This document shows positions 34,253 to 41,653 of a stretch of DNA of 64,000 nucleotides, piece after piece. The notes beneath the pieces were generated by a model that made no database searches, had not been told where the DNA came from, and saw only the letters and a program-made list of their open reading frames with translations. This stretch comes from Kribbella antibiotica. Lineage in GTDB: Bacteria; Actinomycetota; Actinomycetes; Propionibacteriales; Kribbellaceae. The stretch covers positions 33,507-97,506 of the forward strand of contig NZ_SMKX01000010.1 in assembly GCF_004349055.1 (NCBI RefSeq). The letters run 5' to 3'. Made by a program: the position numbers and the translations under genes. How positions within the stretch are numbered: the stretch's first letter is position 1; each line of letters begins with the position of its first letter.

Positions 34253-36283
34253 TCAGCTGCGGAGGACTGGTGGGCCGGCGGGGACTGCTTCTTCCTCGGT
34301 GGTGACGGCGCCGCTGAATTGGGCGTTGTAGAGGTTGGAGTAGGCGCCGTTGAGGGCGAGGAGCTCTCGGTGGTTGCCTTGTTCGACGATTGCGCCGTTC
34401 TCCATGACCAGGATCAGGTTGGCGTCGCGGATGGTGGACAGGCGGTGGGCGATGACGAAGCTGGTGCGGTCCGAGCGCAGTGCCGCCATGGCGCGTTGGA
34501 CCAGGACTTCGGTGCGGGTGTCGACCGAGCTGGTGGCTTCGTCGAGGATGAGCAATTGCGGGTCGGCCAGGAAGGCGCGGGCGATGGTGAGGAGTTGCTT
34601 CTCACCGGCGCTGACGTTGCTGCCTTCCTCGTCGATGACCGTGTCGTAGCCGTCGGGCAGGCTGTGCACGAAACGGTCGACGTACGTCGCCTTGGCCGCG
34701 GCCAGCATGTCGTCCTCGGAGGCGTTCAGGTTGCCGTAGAGGATGTTGTCGCGGATGTTGTCGCGGATGGTGCCGCCGAACAGCCAGGTGTCCTGCAGGA
34801 CCATGCCGATCCGCGAGCGCAGGTCGTGGCGGGTCAGCTCGGTGATGTCGACACCGTCGAGGGTGATCCGGCCGCCGTTGAGTTCGTAGAAGCGCATGAT
34901 CAGGTTGACCAGGGTGGTCTTGCCGGCGCCGGTCGGGCCGACGATCGCGACCGTCATCCCGGGTTCGGCGACCAGGCTCAGGTCGGTGATGAGTGGCTTG
35001 TCGGGGTTGTAGGAGAACGAGACGTGCTCGAACTCGACCCGCCCGCGCGCCTGCGTGACGGTCTCCGGGGTCTTGTCGTCGGGGACCTGCTCCTCGGCGT
35101 CGAGTACCTCGAAGACCCGCTCGGCCGAGGCGACACCCGACTGCAGCAGGTTCGCCATCGAGGCGACCTGGGTGAGCGGCTGGGTGAACTGGCGCGAGTA
35201 CTGGATGAACGCCTGCACGTCACCCAGCGACAGCTGACCGGAGGCGACCCGCAGACCACCGACGACCGCGATCACCACGTAGTTCAGGTTCCCGACGAAC
35301 ATCATCAGCGGCATGATCAGGCCGGAGATGAACTGCGCCCCGAACGCGGCCTGGTACAGCTCCTCGTTCTTCGTCGCGAACGACGCCTCGATCTCCTTCT
35401 GCCGGCCGAACACCTTGACCAGCTCGTGCCCGGTGAACGCCTCCTCGATCTGCCCGTTCAACGCACCGGTATGACGCCACTGTGCGACGAACCTGGCCTG
35501 CGACCGTTTCGCGATCACCGCGGTCACGATCATCGAGATCGGGATCGACACCAGCGCGATCAGCGCCAGCAACGGCGAGACCACGAACATCATCGTCAGG
35601 ACGCCGACCACCGTCAGCAGCGAGGTGAGCAACTGGCTCAGTGTCTGCTGCAGGCTGGTCGAGATGTTGTCGATGTCGTTGGTGACCCGGCTGAGCAGCT
35701 CACCGCGCGGTGCGCCGTCGAAGTAGCTGAGCGGCAGCCGGTTCAGCTTGTCCTCGACCTCGGAGCGCAGGTCGAGCACGGTCCGCTGGACGACGCCGTT
35801 CAGGATGTAGCCCTGCATCCAGGACAGGAAGAACGAGCCGAGGTACAGCGCGAGCACCAGCATCAGGACGTTGCGCAGGGCATCGAAATCGATCCCGGCG
35901 CCGGGCACCAGGTCGACGCCCTGCAGCAGGTCGGCGACCCGGCCGTTACCGGCCGCCCGGGTCTGCTCGATGATCTGCTCTTTGGTCATGTTGCTCGGGT
36001 ACTTCTTGCCGATGTAGCCGGCGAAGATGATGTCGGTGACCTTGCCGAGGATCTTCGGCCCCAGCACCGCCAGGCCGACGCTGAAGACCGCCAGTACGAC
36101 GACCAACGACACCTGCACGCGCTGCGGCCGCAACCGCCTCAGCAACCGCTTGGCCGACGGACCGAAGTTCATCGACTTGTCCCCCGGGATACCACCCGGA
36201 GGCCCGAACGCCCGGCCCGTAGTCGGGCGGTCGGTCGCCTTGACTGTCTGCTCCCCCTCAGGGGCAGCTACCTCATCGCTCAT
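34253..36283 (-). CDS. ABC multidrug exporter half-transporter, subunit B
   Basis: A 676-residue fused membrane/ATPase half-transporter: N-terminal charged tail (1-55), six spans (about 60-390), NBD from 425 with Walker A VGPTGAGKTT and Walker B LLILDEATSSVD (consensus glutamate). The signature is the altered VSAGEKQ rather than LSGGQ. An insert of about 45 residues between the first two spans is extracellular. A 12-bp tandem duplication gives IRDNIRDNILYG just after the Q-loop region (34743-34766). ATG at 36283 has GAGGA 5 nt upstream. With the gene before it, it should form a heterodimeric exporter. Confidence 0.92.
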   Translation of the reverse strand: MSDEVAAPEGEQTVKATDRPTTGRAFGPPGGIPGDKSMNFGPSAKRLLRRLRPQRVQVSLVVVLAVFSVGLAVLGPKILGKVTDIIFAGYIGKKYPSNMTKEQIIEQTRAAGNGRVADLLQGVDLVPGAGIDFDALRNVLMLVLALYLGSFFLSWMQGYILNGVVQRTVLDLRSEVEDKLNRLPLSYFDGAPRGELLSRVTNDIDNISTSLQQTLSQLLTSLLTVVGVLTMMFVVSPLLALIALVSIPISMIVTAVIAKRSQARFVAQWRHTGALNGQIEEAFTGHELVKVFGRQKEIEASFATKNEELYQAAFGAQFISGLIMPLMMFVGNLNYVVIAVVGGLRVASGQLSLGDVQAFIQYSRQFTQPLTQVASMANLLQSGVASAERVFEVLDAEEQVPDDKTPETVTQARGRVEFEHVSFSYNPDKPLITDLSLVAEPGMTVAIVGPTGAGKTTLVNLIMRFYELNGGRITLDGVDITELTRHDLRSRIGMVLQDTWLFGGTIRDNIRDNILYGNLNASEDDMLAAAKATYVDRFVHSLPDGYDTVIDEEGSNVSAGEKQLLTIARAFLADPQLLILDEATSSVDTRTEVLVQRAMAALRSDRTSFVIAHRLSTIRDANLILVMENGAIVEQGNHRELLALNGAYSNLYNAQFSGAVTTEEEAVPAGPPVLRS

Positions 36284-36356
36284 CGTCGTCCTCGCTTCGC
36301 TCCGGGCGCCGCTGAGCGGCACTCGCAGTACTTATTGGTGAACTCGCTCCGCTCCT

Positions 36357-38090
36357 TCACGCGGCCTCCTCCGCAGAACGCTGGGACTCGACGATCTCGA
36401 CGTACGTCGGACAGTTGTCGAGCAACTCGTCATGCCGGCCCTTGCCGACGATCGCGCCGTCCTCGATCACGATGATCTGGTCGGCGTCGATGATCGTGGA
36501 GACCCGCTGGGCCACGATCACCACACACGCCTCGCGCGTCACCGGCCGCAGTGCCGCCCGCAGGCGGGCATCCGTGGCCAGGTCGAGCGCCGAGAACGAG
36601 TCATCGAACAGGTAGATCTCAGGCTTTCGCACCAGCGCCCGCGCGATCGCCAGCCGCTGCCGCTGACCACCTGACACGTTCGTCCCGCCCTGGGAGATCG
36701 GCGACTCCAGACCTTCCGGCATCGACTCGACGAAGTCCTTGCCCTGGGCAATCTCCAGCGCCGTCCACAGGTCCTCGTCGGTCGCGTCCGGGTTGCCGTA
36801 ACGCAGATTGCTCGCCACCGTCCCGGAGAACAGGTACGGCCGCTGCGGAACGAGCCCGATCCGCTCCCAGAGCGCCTCCGGCGCAATTTCCCGTACGTCG
36901 ATCCCGTCGACCAGCACGCGCCCTTCGGTGGCATCCATCAACCGCGGAACCAGCGAGAGCAGCGTCGTCTTACCGGCGCCGGTACTCCCGATGATCGCGG
37001 TCGTCTGCCCCGGCAACGCGGTGAAGCTGACATCACGCAGTACCGGCTCGGCCGCCCCCGGGAACTGGAACGAGGTGTTCTCCAGAACCAACTGGCCCGC
37101 ACCGGTGAAGGTCTTGATCGCCGTGACCGGCGGCCGCACCGACGACTCGGTGTTCAGCACCTCGCTGATCCGGTCGGCACACACGGTCGCCCGCGGCACC
37201 ATGATCATCACGAAGGTCGCCATCATCACCGAGAACAGGATCTGGATCAGGTAGCTCAGGAACGCCGTGAGCTCGCCGACCTGCATCGCGCCGCTCTCCA
37301 CCCGCGAGGCACCGAACCACAGCACCGCGACGCTGGACAGGTTCAGGATCAGCATCACCACGGGGAAGATCAGCGCCATCAACCGCCCGGCCCGGATCGC
37401 CGAGTCGGTCAAGTCGGAGTTCGCCCTACCGAAACGCTCGGTCTCGTGCGGCTCACGCACGAAGGCGCGGACCACCCGGATACCGGTGATCTGCTCACGC
37501 AGCACCCGGTTCACCGCGTCGACGTACTTCTGCATCCGCTGGAACTGCGGCACCATCCGGCTCGCGATCAGACCGATCGACAGTGCCAGCAACGGCACCG
37601 CGACAGCGACCAGCCAGGACAGGCCGGCGTCCTCGCGGACCGCCATGAAGATGCCGCCGATCATCGTGATCGGCGCGGCGACCAACATCGTGCAGGTGGT
37701 GACGACCAGCATCTGCACCTGGGTCACGTCGTTGGTGCTGCGCGAGATCAGCGTCGGCGCACCGAACGAGTTGACCTCACGCGCTGAGAACTCGCCGACC
37801 TTGTGGAACACCGCGGCCCGCACGTCGCGGCCGAACAGCGCCGCGGTCTTGGCTCCGAAGTACACGGCAACGACCGTGCAGAGGATCTGCACCAGGCTGA
37901 CGCCGAGCATCCAGCCACCGGTCCGCATGATGTAACCGGTGTCGCCCACGGCCACGCCGTGGTCGATGATGTCGGCGTTGAGGCTGGGGAGGTAGAGGGA
38001 GGCGATCGTCCCGACCAGCTGCAGGACGACCACCAGGGACAGGTATCCCGCGTACGGACGCAGGTGCGTACGCAAGAGTCGAACTAACAT
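36357..38090 (-). CDS. ABC multidrug exporter half-transporter, subunit A
   Basis: A 577-residue half-transporter: six spans (about 15-310) and an NBD with Walker A GSTGAGKTT, signature VSGGQRQ and Walker B IYLFDDSFSALD. Aspartate replaces the catalytic glutamate, the hallmark of the degenerate site in heterodimeric exporters; the partner gene downstream has the complementary altered signature. The ATG overlaps the TetR stop by one base (TGATG), with GGGG 8 nt upstream, so repressor and pump are co-translated. TetR control suggests a drug or toxic-metabolite export function. Confidence 0.93.
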   Translation of the reverse strand: MLVRLLRTHLRPYAGYLSLVVVLQLVGTIASLYLPSLNADIIDHGVAVGDTGYIMRTGGWMLGVSLVQILCTVVAVYFGAKTAALFGRDVRAAVFHKVGEFSAREVNSFGAPTLISRSTNDVTQVQMLVVTTCTMLVAAPITMIGGIFMAVREDAGLSWLVAVAVPLLALSIGLIASRMVPQFQRMQKYVDAVNRVLREQITGIRVVRAFVREPHETERFGRANSDLTDSAIRAGRLMALIFPVVMLILNLSSVAVLWFGASRVESGAMQVGELTAFLSYLIQILFSVMMATFVMIMVPRATVCADRISEVLNTESSVRPPVTAIKTFTGAGQLVLENTSFQFPGAAEPVLRDVSFTALPGQTTAIIGSTGAGKTTLLSLVPRLMDATEGRVLVDGIDVREIAPEALWERIGLVPQRPYLFSGTVASNLRYGNPDATDEDLWTALEIAQGKDFVESMPEGLESPISQGGTNVSGGQRQRLAIARALVRKPEIYLFDDSFSALDLATDARLRAALRPVTREACVVIVAQRVSTIIDADQIIVIEDGAIVGKGRHDELLDNCPTYVEIVESQRSAEEAA

Positions 38091-38788
38091 CAATCATCCC
38101 CTGAGTGCTGTGGCTTTCGACCGCCGAGCACGAACTCGGCGATCTCCTCGGTGACCGGTACTTGACCCGTTGCGTTCCTACGGACACCGTCGAGGGCAAA
38201 GTCGACGATCTCCTCCGCAGTCAGCACCTGGCCACCGGAAATCATTGGGTGGGTCGCGGAGAACGTGACCATCTGCAGACGGCGCACGACCTCTTCGGGC
38301 GAGAAGCGCAGCTGGGCCGAATCCGGCCGCAGCAGCTCAGTGAACGCCATGTTCACGAGGTCGGACTGGCGCTTGCGCCGAGCCTCGTCCAGCGGCGTCG
38401 ACTTGAGGTCCGGCGGCCGGGCGAGCCGCATCGCGAACATCAGCCGGAACACCCCGCGCAGCCGCCGCTGACCGACCTCGACCGCGGCGACCATCCGCTC
38501 CCGCAGCGGCAACGTGACGTCGACCGCGGTGAGCTCGGTGAGCAGATCGCTGGTGTCGAACGCCTTGAGTAGTGCGGCCTCGATGAGCGCGTCCTTGCTT
38601 CCGAAGGCACGGAAGATCGTCCCCTCGGCAATGCCGGCCGCCTCGGCGATCTGCTTGGTGCTCACGTCAGGACCGTGCTGCTCGAACAACGGCAGCGCGG
38701 CCGCGATGATCGCGGCTCGCCGTTCGTCCGGCGGTAGGGGCGTGGCTCTCGGCGTCACCTGACCGACACTAACTGAGTGAGTACTCAC
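38090..38788 (-). CDS. TetR/AcrR family repressor of the ABC exporter
   Basis: A 232-residue TetR protein: N-terminal HTH (about 22-68, with AGIAEGTIFRAFGSK) and an all-helical ligand domain. It is coupled to the exporter genes. The GTG at 38788 lies inside the perfect operator palindrome and uses GGAGG that overlaps the stop of the upstream TetR gene; a GTG ten codons later would lie downstream of the operator and is a real alternative if the gene has its own promoter there. Probably an autoregulated repressor induced by pump substrates. Confidence 0.9.
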   Translation of the reverse strand: MSTHSVSVGQVTPRATPLPPDERRAAIIAAALPLFEQHGPDVSTKQIAEAAGIAEGTIFRAFGSKDALIEAALLKAFDTSDLLTELTAVDVTLPLRERMVAAVEVGQRRLRGVFRLMFAMRLARPPDLKSTPLDEARRKRQSDLVNMAFTELLRPDSAQLRFSPEEVVRRLQMVTFSATHPMISGGQVLTAEEIVDFALDGVRRNATGQVPVTEEIAEFVLGGRKPQHSGDD

Positions 38789-38791
38789 TCA
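38774..38791. promoter_or_regulatory. Perfect 18-bp TetR-type operator
   Basis: TGAGTGAGTACTCACTCA is an exact palindrome overlapping the annotated start of the exporter-linked TetR gene. Repeated TGAG/CTCA half-sites of this sort are typical for TetR regulators of multidrug pumps. Confidence 0.75.
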
Positions 38792-38800
38792 CAACTCTAT

Positions 38801-39559
38801 TTACCTCCGGTCGGCCACCAGTTTCGCGACACCGTCGAGCAACCGGGCCAGGCCGTATTCGAAGGCATGATCAGAGTCGTACGGCGCATCGAACTCCTCG
38901 CCGACCGTACTCCCGACCCGGCTCGACAGCGGGAAGGCCTGAGCGTCGGCGATTCGATCCAGATGGGGAACGTGCGCCAGCCACCACTCCTTGTCGGTGA
39001 TCCCCGAATGCTGGATGACCTGCCGCGCCTCCACCGCCGCCCGGACCGCGCCGTGCACGTAGCCGTTGATCAGCGCGACCGTCGCATCCATCTCGACATC
39101 ACTCAGCCCGATCCCCTCGACCGCACCCAGCTCCCACTCGTACTTCGCCATCACCTGCGGACCGAGCGGCGGGCGACTCACCGCCACATGCAGCATCCAC
39201 GGGTGCTGCAGATACAGCTCGCGGTTCTCGCGGGCAACCTCGTCCAGCCGGGCTCGCCAGTCCCCCGGTACGACGCGCTTCGGCAGCTCGCCGTACACGG
39301 TGTCGAGCATGACGTCGAGGAGCTCGCCCTTGCCGGGGACATAGCGGTACAGCGTCATCGCGCCGGCGCCCAGCTCATCGGCGACGCGGCGCATCGACAT
39401 CGCACCGATCCCTTCGGCGTCGGCGACCCGGAGTGCGGCCTCGACGATCCCGTCGACGGTCAGGGCCGGTTTCGGGCCACGGGTGGGCTGCTTCTGCCGG
39501 CGCCAGAGCAGCTCAAGGCTCTTCGCCGGGTCTCCACTGCCGCTGTACTCCTGGGTCAT
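38801..39559 (-). CDS. TetR family regulator with tetracycline-repressor-like C-domain
   Basis: A 252-residue regulator: HTH at about 35-80 (GAMSMRRVADELGAGAMTLYRYV) and a TetR_C-type ligand domain with PWMLHVAVSRPPLGP and ALINGYVHGAVRAAVEA. A Pro/Gly-rich 25-residue leader precedes the HTH. It is divergent from the single-gene ABC exporter at 39714, with GTACACTGTAC between them, which marks that exporter as its likely target. Its stop is 12 bp before the next TetR gene, so the two repressors may be co-transcribed. Confidence 0.9.
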   Translation of the reverse strand: MTQEYSGSGDPAKSLELLWRRQKQPTRGPKPALTVDGIVEAALRVADAEGIGAMSMRRVADELGAGAMTLYRYVPGKGELLDVMLDTVYGELPKRVVPGDWRARLDEVARENRELYLQHPWMLHVAVSRPPLGPQVMAKYEWELGAVEGIGLSDVEMDATVALINGYVHGAVRAAVEARQVIQHSGITDKEWWLAHVPHLDRIADAQAFPLSSRVGSTVGEEFDAPYDSDHAFEYGLARLLDGVAKLVADRR

Positions 39560-39590
39560 GTGCGCGATTCTGCCGGATCGGATATTCTTC

Positions 39591-39601
39591 GTACACTGTA
39601 C
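39591..39601. promoter_or_regulatory. Dyad operator between TetR and divergent ABC exporter
   Basis: GTACACTGTAC is symmetric about its central base. It lies 32 bp upstream of the TetR start and 113 bp upstream of the exporter start, in an AT-richer stretch (GGATATTCTTC). Confidence 0.5.
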
Positions 39602-39713
39602 CCAGTTCGATCGGGGATTGACCTCAAGCTTTGTCGAGGTTCTACGGTCGGAAACTGTCGGTGAGGTAGGGAATCATCGACATCCCCGAACGACCGAAGC
39701 CGTGGAGCCCGCT

Positions 39714-41612
39714 GTGAGTATGGAAATGACCGCGTGGAACTCGCTGTACCACGCAATGCACGCATCCGACGACAAACGACCGTTCTCCAAAGAGACACTG
39801 CTGCGGATCCTCGCGTTCGCGCGCCCGCACAAGAAACAACTGATCTGGTTCCTGGTGCTGAGCATCACCGCCGCGGTGCTCGCCGTCGCGACCCCGGTGC
39901 TGGCCGGCAAGGTCGTCAACACGATCGTCGACGGCAAAGCCTTCGAGACCGTACTGCGCCTGGCCATCCTGATCGCGGTCATCGCGGTCGCGGAGGCCGG
40001 CATCAGCATGCTCACCCGCTGGCTGTCGGCGCGCCTCGGCGAAGGACTCATCCTCGACCTCCGGACCTCTGTTTTCGACCACATTCAGCGGATGCCGATC
40101 GCGTTCTTCACCCGCACCCGGACCGGCGCCCTGGTCTCCCGGCTCAACAACGACGTGATCGGCGCCCAGCGCGCGTTCAGCGACACCCTCTCCGGGGTGG
40201 TGAGCAACCTCGTGATGCTCGCACTGACCCTCGTGGTCATGCTGCGCATGTCCTGGCAGATCACACTCCTCGCGCTGGTCATCCTGCCGATCTTCGTGAT
40301 CCCGGCCCGCCGGGTCGGGCGACGGCTGGCCGCGCTCGAGCGAGAGTCGGCCAACTACAACGCGACGATGAGCACCCAGATGACTGAGCGGTTCTCCGCG
40401 CCCGGTGCGACCCTGGTCAAGCTCTTCGGCCGCCCGGCGCGAGAGTCCGCAGAGTTCGCCTCGCGGGCCCGGCGGGTGCGCGACATCGGCGTCCGCACCG
40501 CGATGGTGCAGTGGATCTTCGTCACCGCGTTGACGCTGGTCTCGGCGCTCGCCCTGGCCGTGGTCTACGGTCTCGGCGGCTTCTACGCGCTGCGCGACCA
40601 ACTGGACGCCGGCACCGTCGTGGCGATGGCGCTGCTACTCACCCGGCTCTACGCACCGCTGACCGCACTAGCCAGCGCGCGCGTCGAGGTGATGACCGCA
40701 CTGGTCAGCTTCGAGCGCGTCTTCGAGGTCCTCGACCTCAAGCCGCTCATCCAGGACAAGCCCGACGCCGGCACAGTCCCCGAGGGCCCGGTATCGGTCG
40801 AGTTCACCAACGTCCACTTCGCCTACCCGTCGGCCGACAAGGTCTCCCTCGCCTCCCTCGAAGAGGTCGCCAAACTCGACACGCGCGGCGGAGTCGAGGT
40901 CCTGCACGACATGACGTTCCGGGCCGAGCCTGGACAGATGATCGCCCTGGTCGGTTCCTCCGGAGCAGGCAAGTCCACGATCGCCCAGCTCATCCCCCGC
41001 CTGTACGACGTCGACTCCGGCTCAGTGCGGCTCGCGGGCGTCGACGTACGGGATGTGTCGGCCGAGTCGTTGCGGGAGACGCTCGGCATGGTCACCCAGG
41101 ACGGACACCTGTTCCACGACTCCATCCGAGAGAACCTACTGCTCGCCCGGCCCGAGGCAACCGAGGACGAGCTGTGGGATTCACTGCGGCGGGCCCGGCT
41201 CGAGGACCTCATCCGGTCAGTGCCGGACGGCCTCGACACAGTGGTCGGCGAGCGCGGCTACCGGCTGTCCGGTGGTGAGCGGCAGCGGCTGACGATCGCC
41301 CGCCTGCTGCTGGCGCAGCCACGCGTCGTCATCCTCGATGAGGCAACGGCCGCGCTCGACTCCACCAACGAGGCCGCCGTCCAAGCGGCACTCACCGAGG
41401 CGCTCGCCGGCCGCACCGCAATAGTGATCGCGCACCGGCTCTCGACCATCCGCGCCGCCGACCAGATCCTCGTGATCGAGGACGGCCGGATCCTCGAGCA
41501 GGGCACGCACACCAGCCTCCTGGCGGCCGAGGGCCGCTACGAAGAGCTGTACCGCACCCAGTTCGAGCAGCCCGGCGCTGCTCCGACCGACGCGGAGGTC
41601 CTCACGGTCTGA
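39714..41612 (+). CDS. ABC exporter, fused permease-ATPase (homodimer type)
   Basis: A 632-residue multidrug-type half-transporter: six spans (about 40-345), NBD with Walker A VGSSGAGKST, consensus signature LSGGERQ and Walker B VVILDEATAALD. Between the domain start and Walker A there is a loop of about 20 residues (VSLASLEEVAKLDTRGG) not usual in this family. GTG at 39714 has GGAG 6 nt upstream; an ATG two codons later is possible. Unlike the pair at 34253-38090, all catalytic motifs are consensus, so it should act as a homodimer. Likely repressed by the divergent TetR protein. Confidence 0.92.
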   Translation: MSMEMTAWNSLYHAMHASDDKRPFSKETLLRILAFARPHKKQLIWFLVLSITAAVLAVATPVLAGKVVNTIVDGKAFETVLRLAILIAVIAVAEAGISMLTRWLSARLGEGLILDLRTSVFDHIQRMPIAFFTRTRTGALVSRLNNDVIGAQRAFSDTLSGVVSNLVMLALTLVVMLRMSWQITLLALVILPIFVIPARRVGRRLAALERESANYNATMSTQMTERFSAPGATLVKLFGRPARESAEFASRARRVRDIGVRTAMVQWIFVTALTLVSALALAVVYGLGGFYALRDQLDAGTVVAMALLLTRLYAPLTALASARVEVMTALVSFERVFEVLDLKPLIQDKPDAGTVPEGPVSVEFTNVHFAYPSADKVSLASLEEVAKLDTRGGVEVLHDMTFRAEPGQMIALVGSSGAGKSTIAQLIPRLYDVDSGSVRLAGVDVRDVSAESLRETLGMVTQDGHLFHDSIRENLLLARPEATEDELWDSLRRARLEDLIRSVPDGLDTVVGERGYRLSGGERQRLTIARLLLAQPRVVILDEATAALDSTNEAAVQAALTEALAGRTAIVIAHRLSTIRAADQILVIEDGRILEQGTHTSLLAAEGRYEELYRTQFEQPGAAPTDAEVLTV

Positions 41613-41653
41613 CACAGCTGAGGTGACGAGGTTCGGGGAAGTCGGTCGGGACT

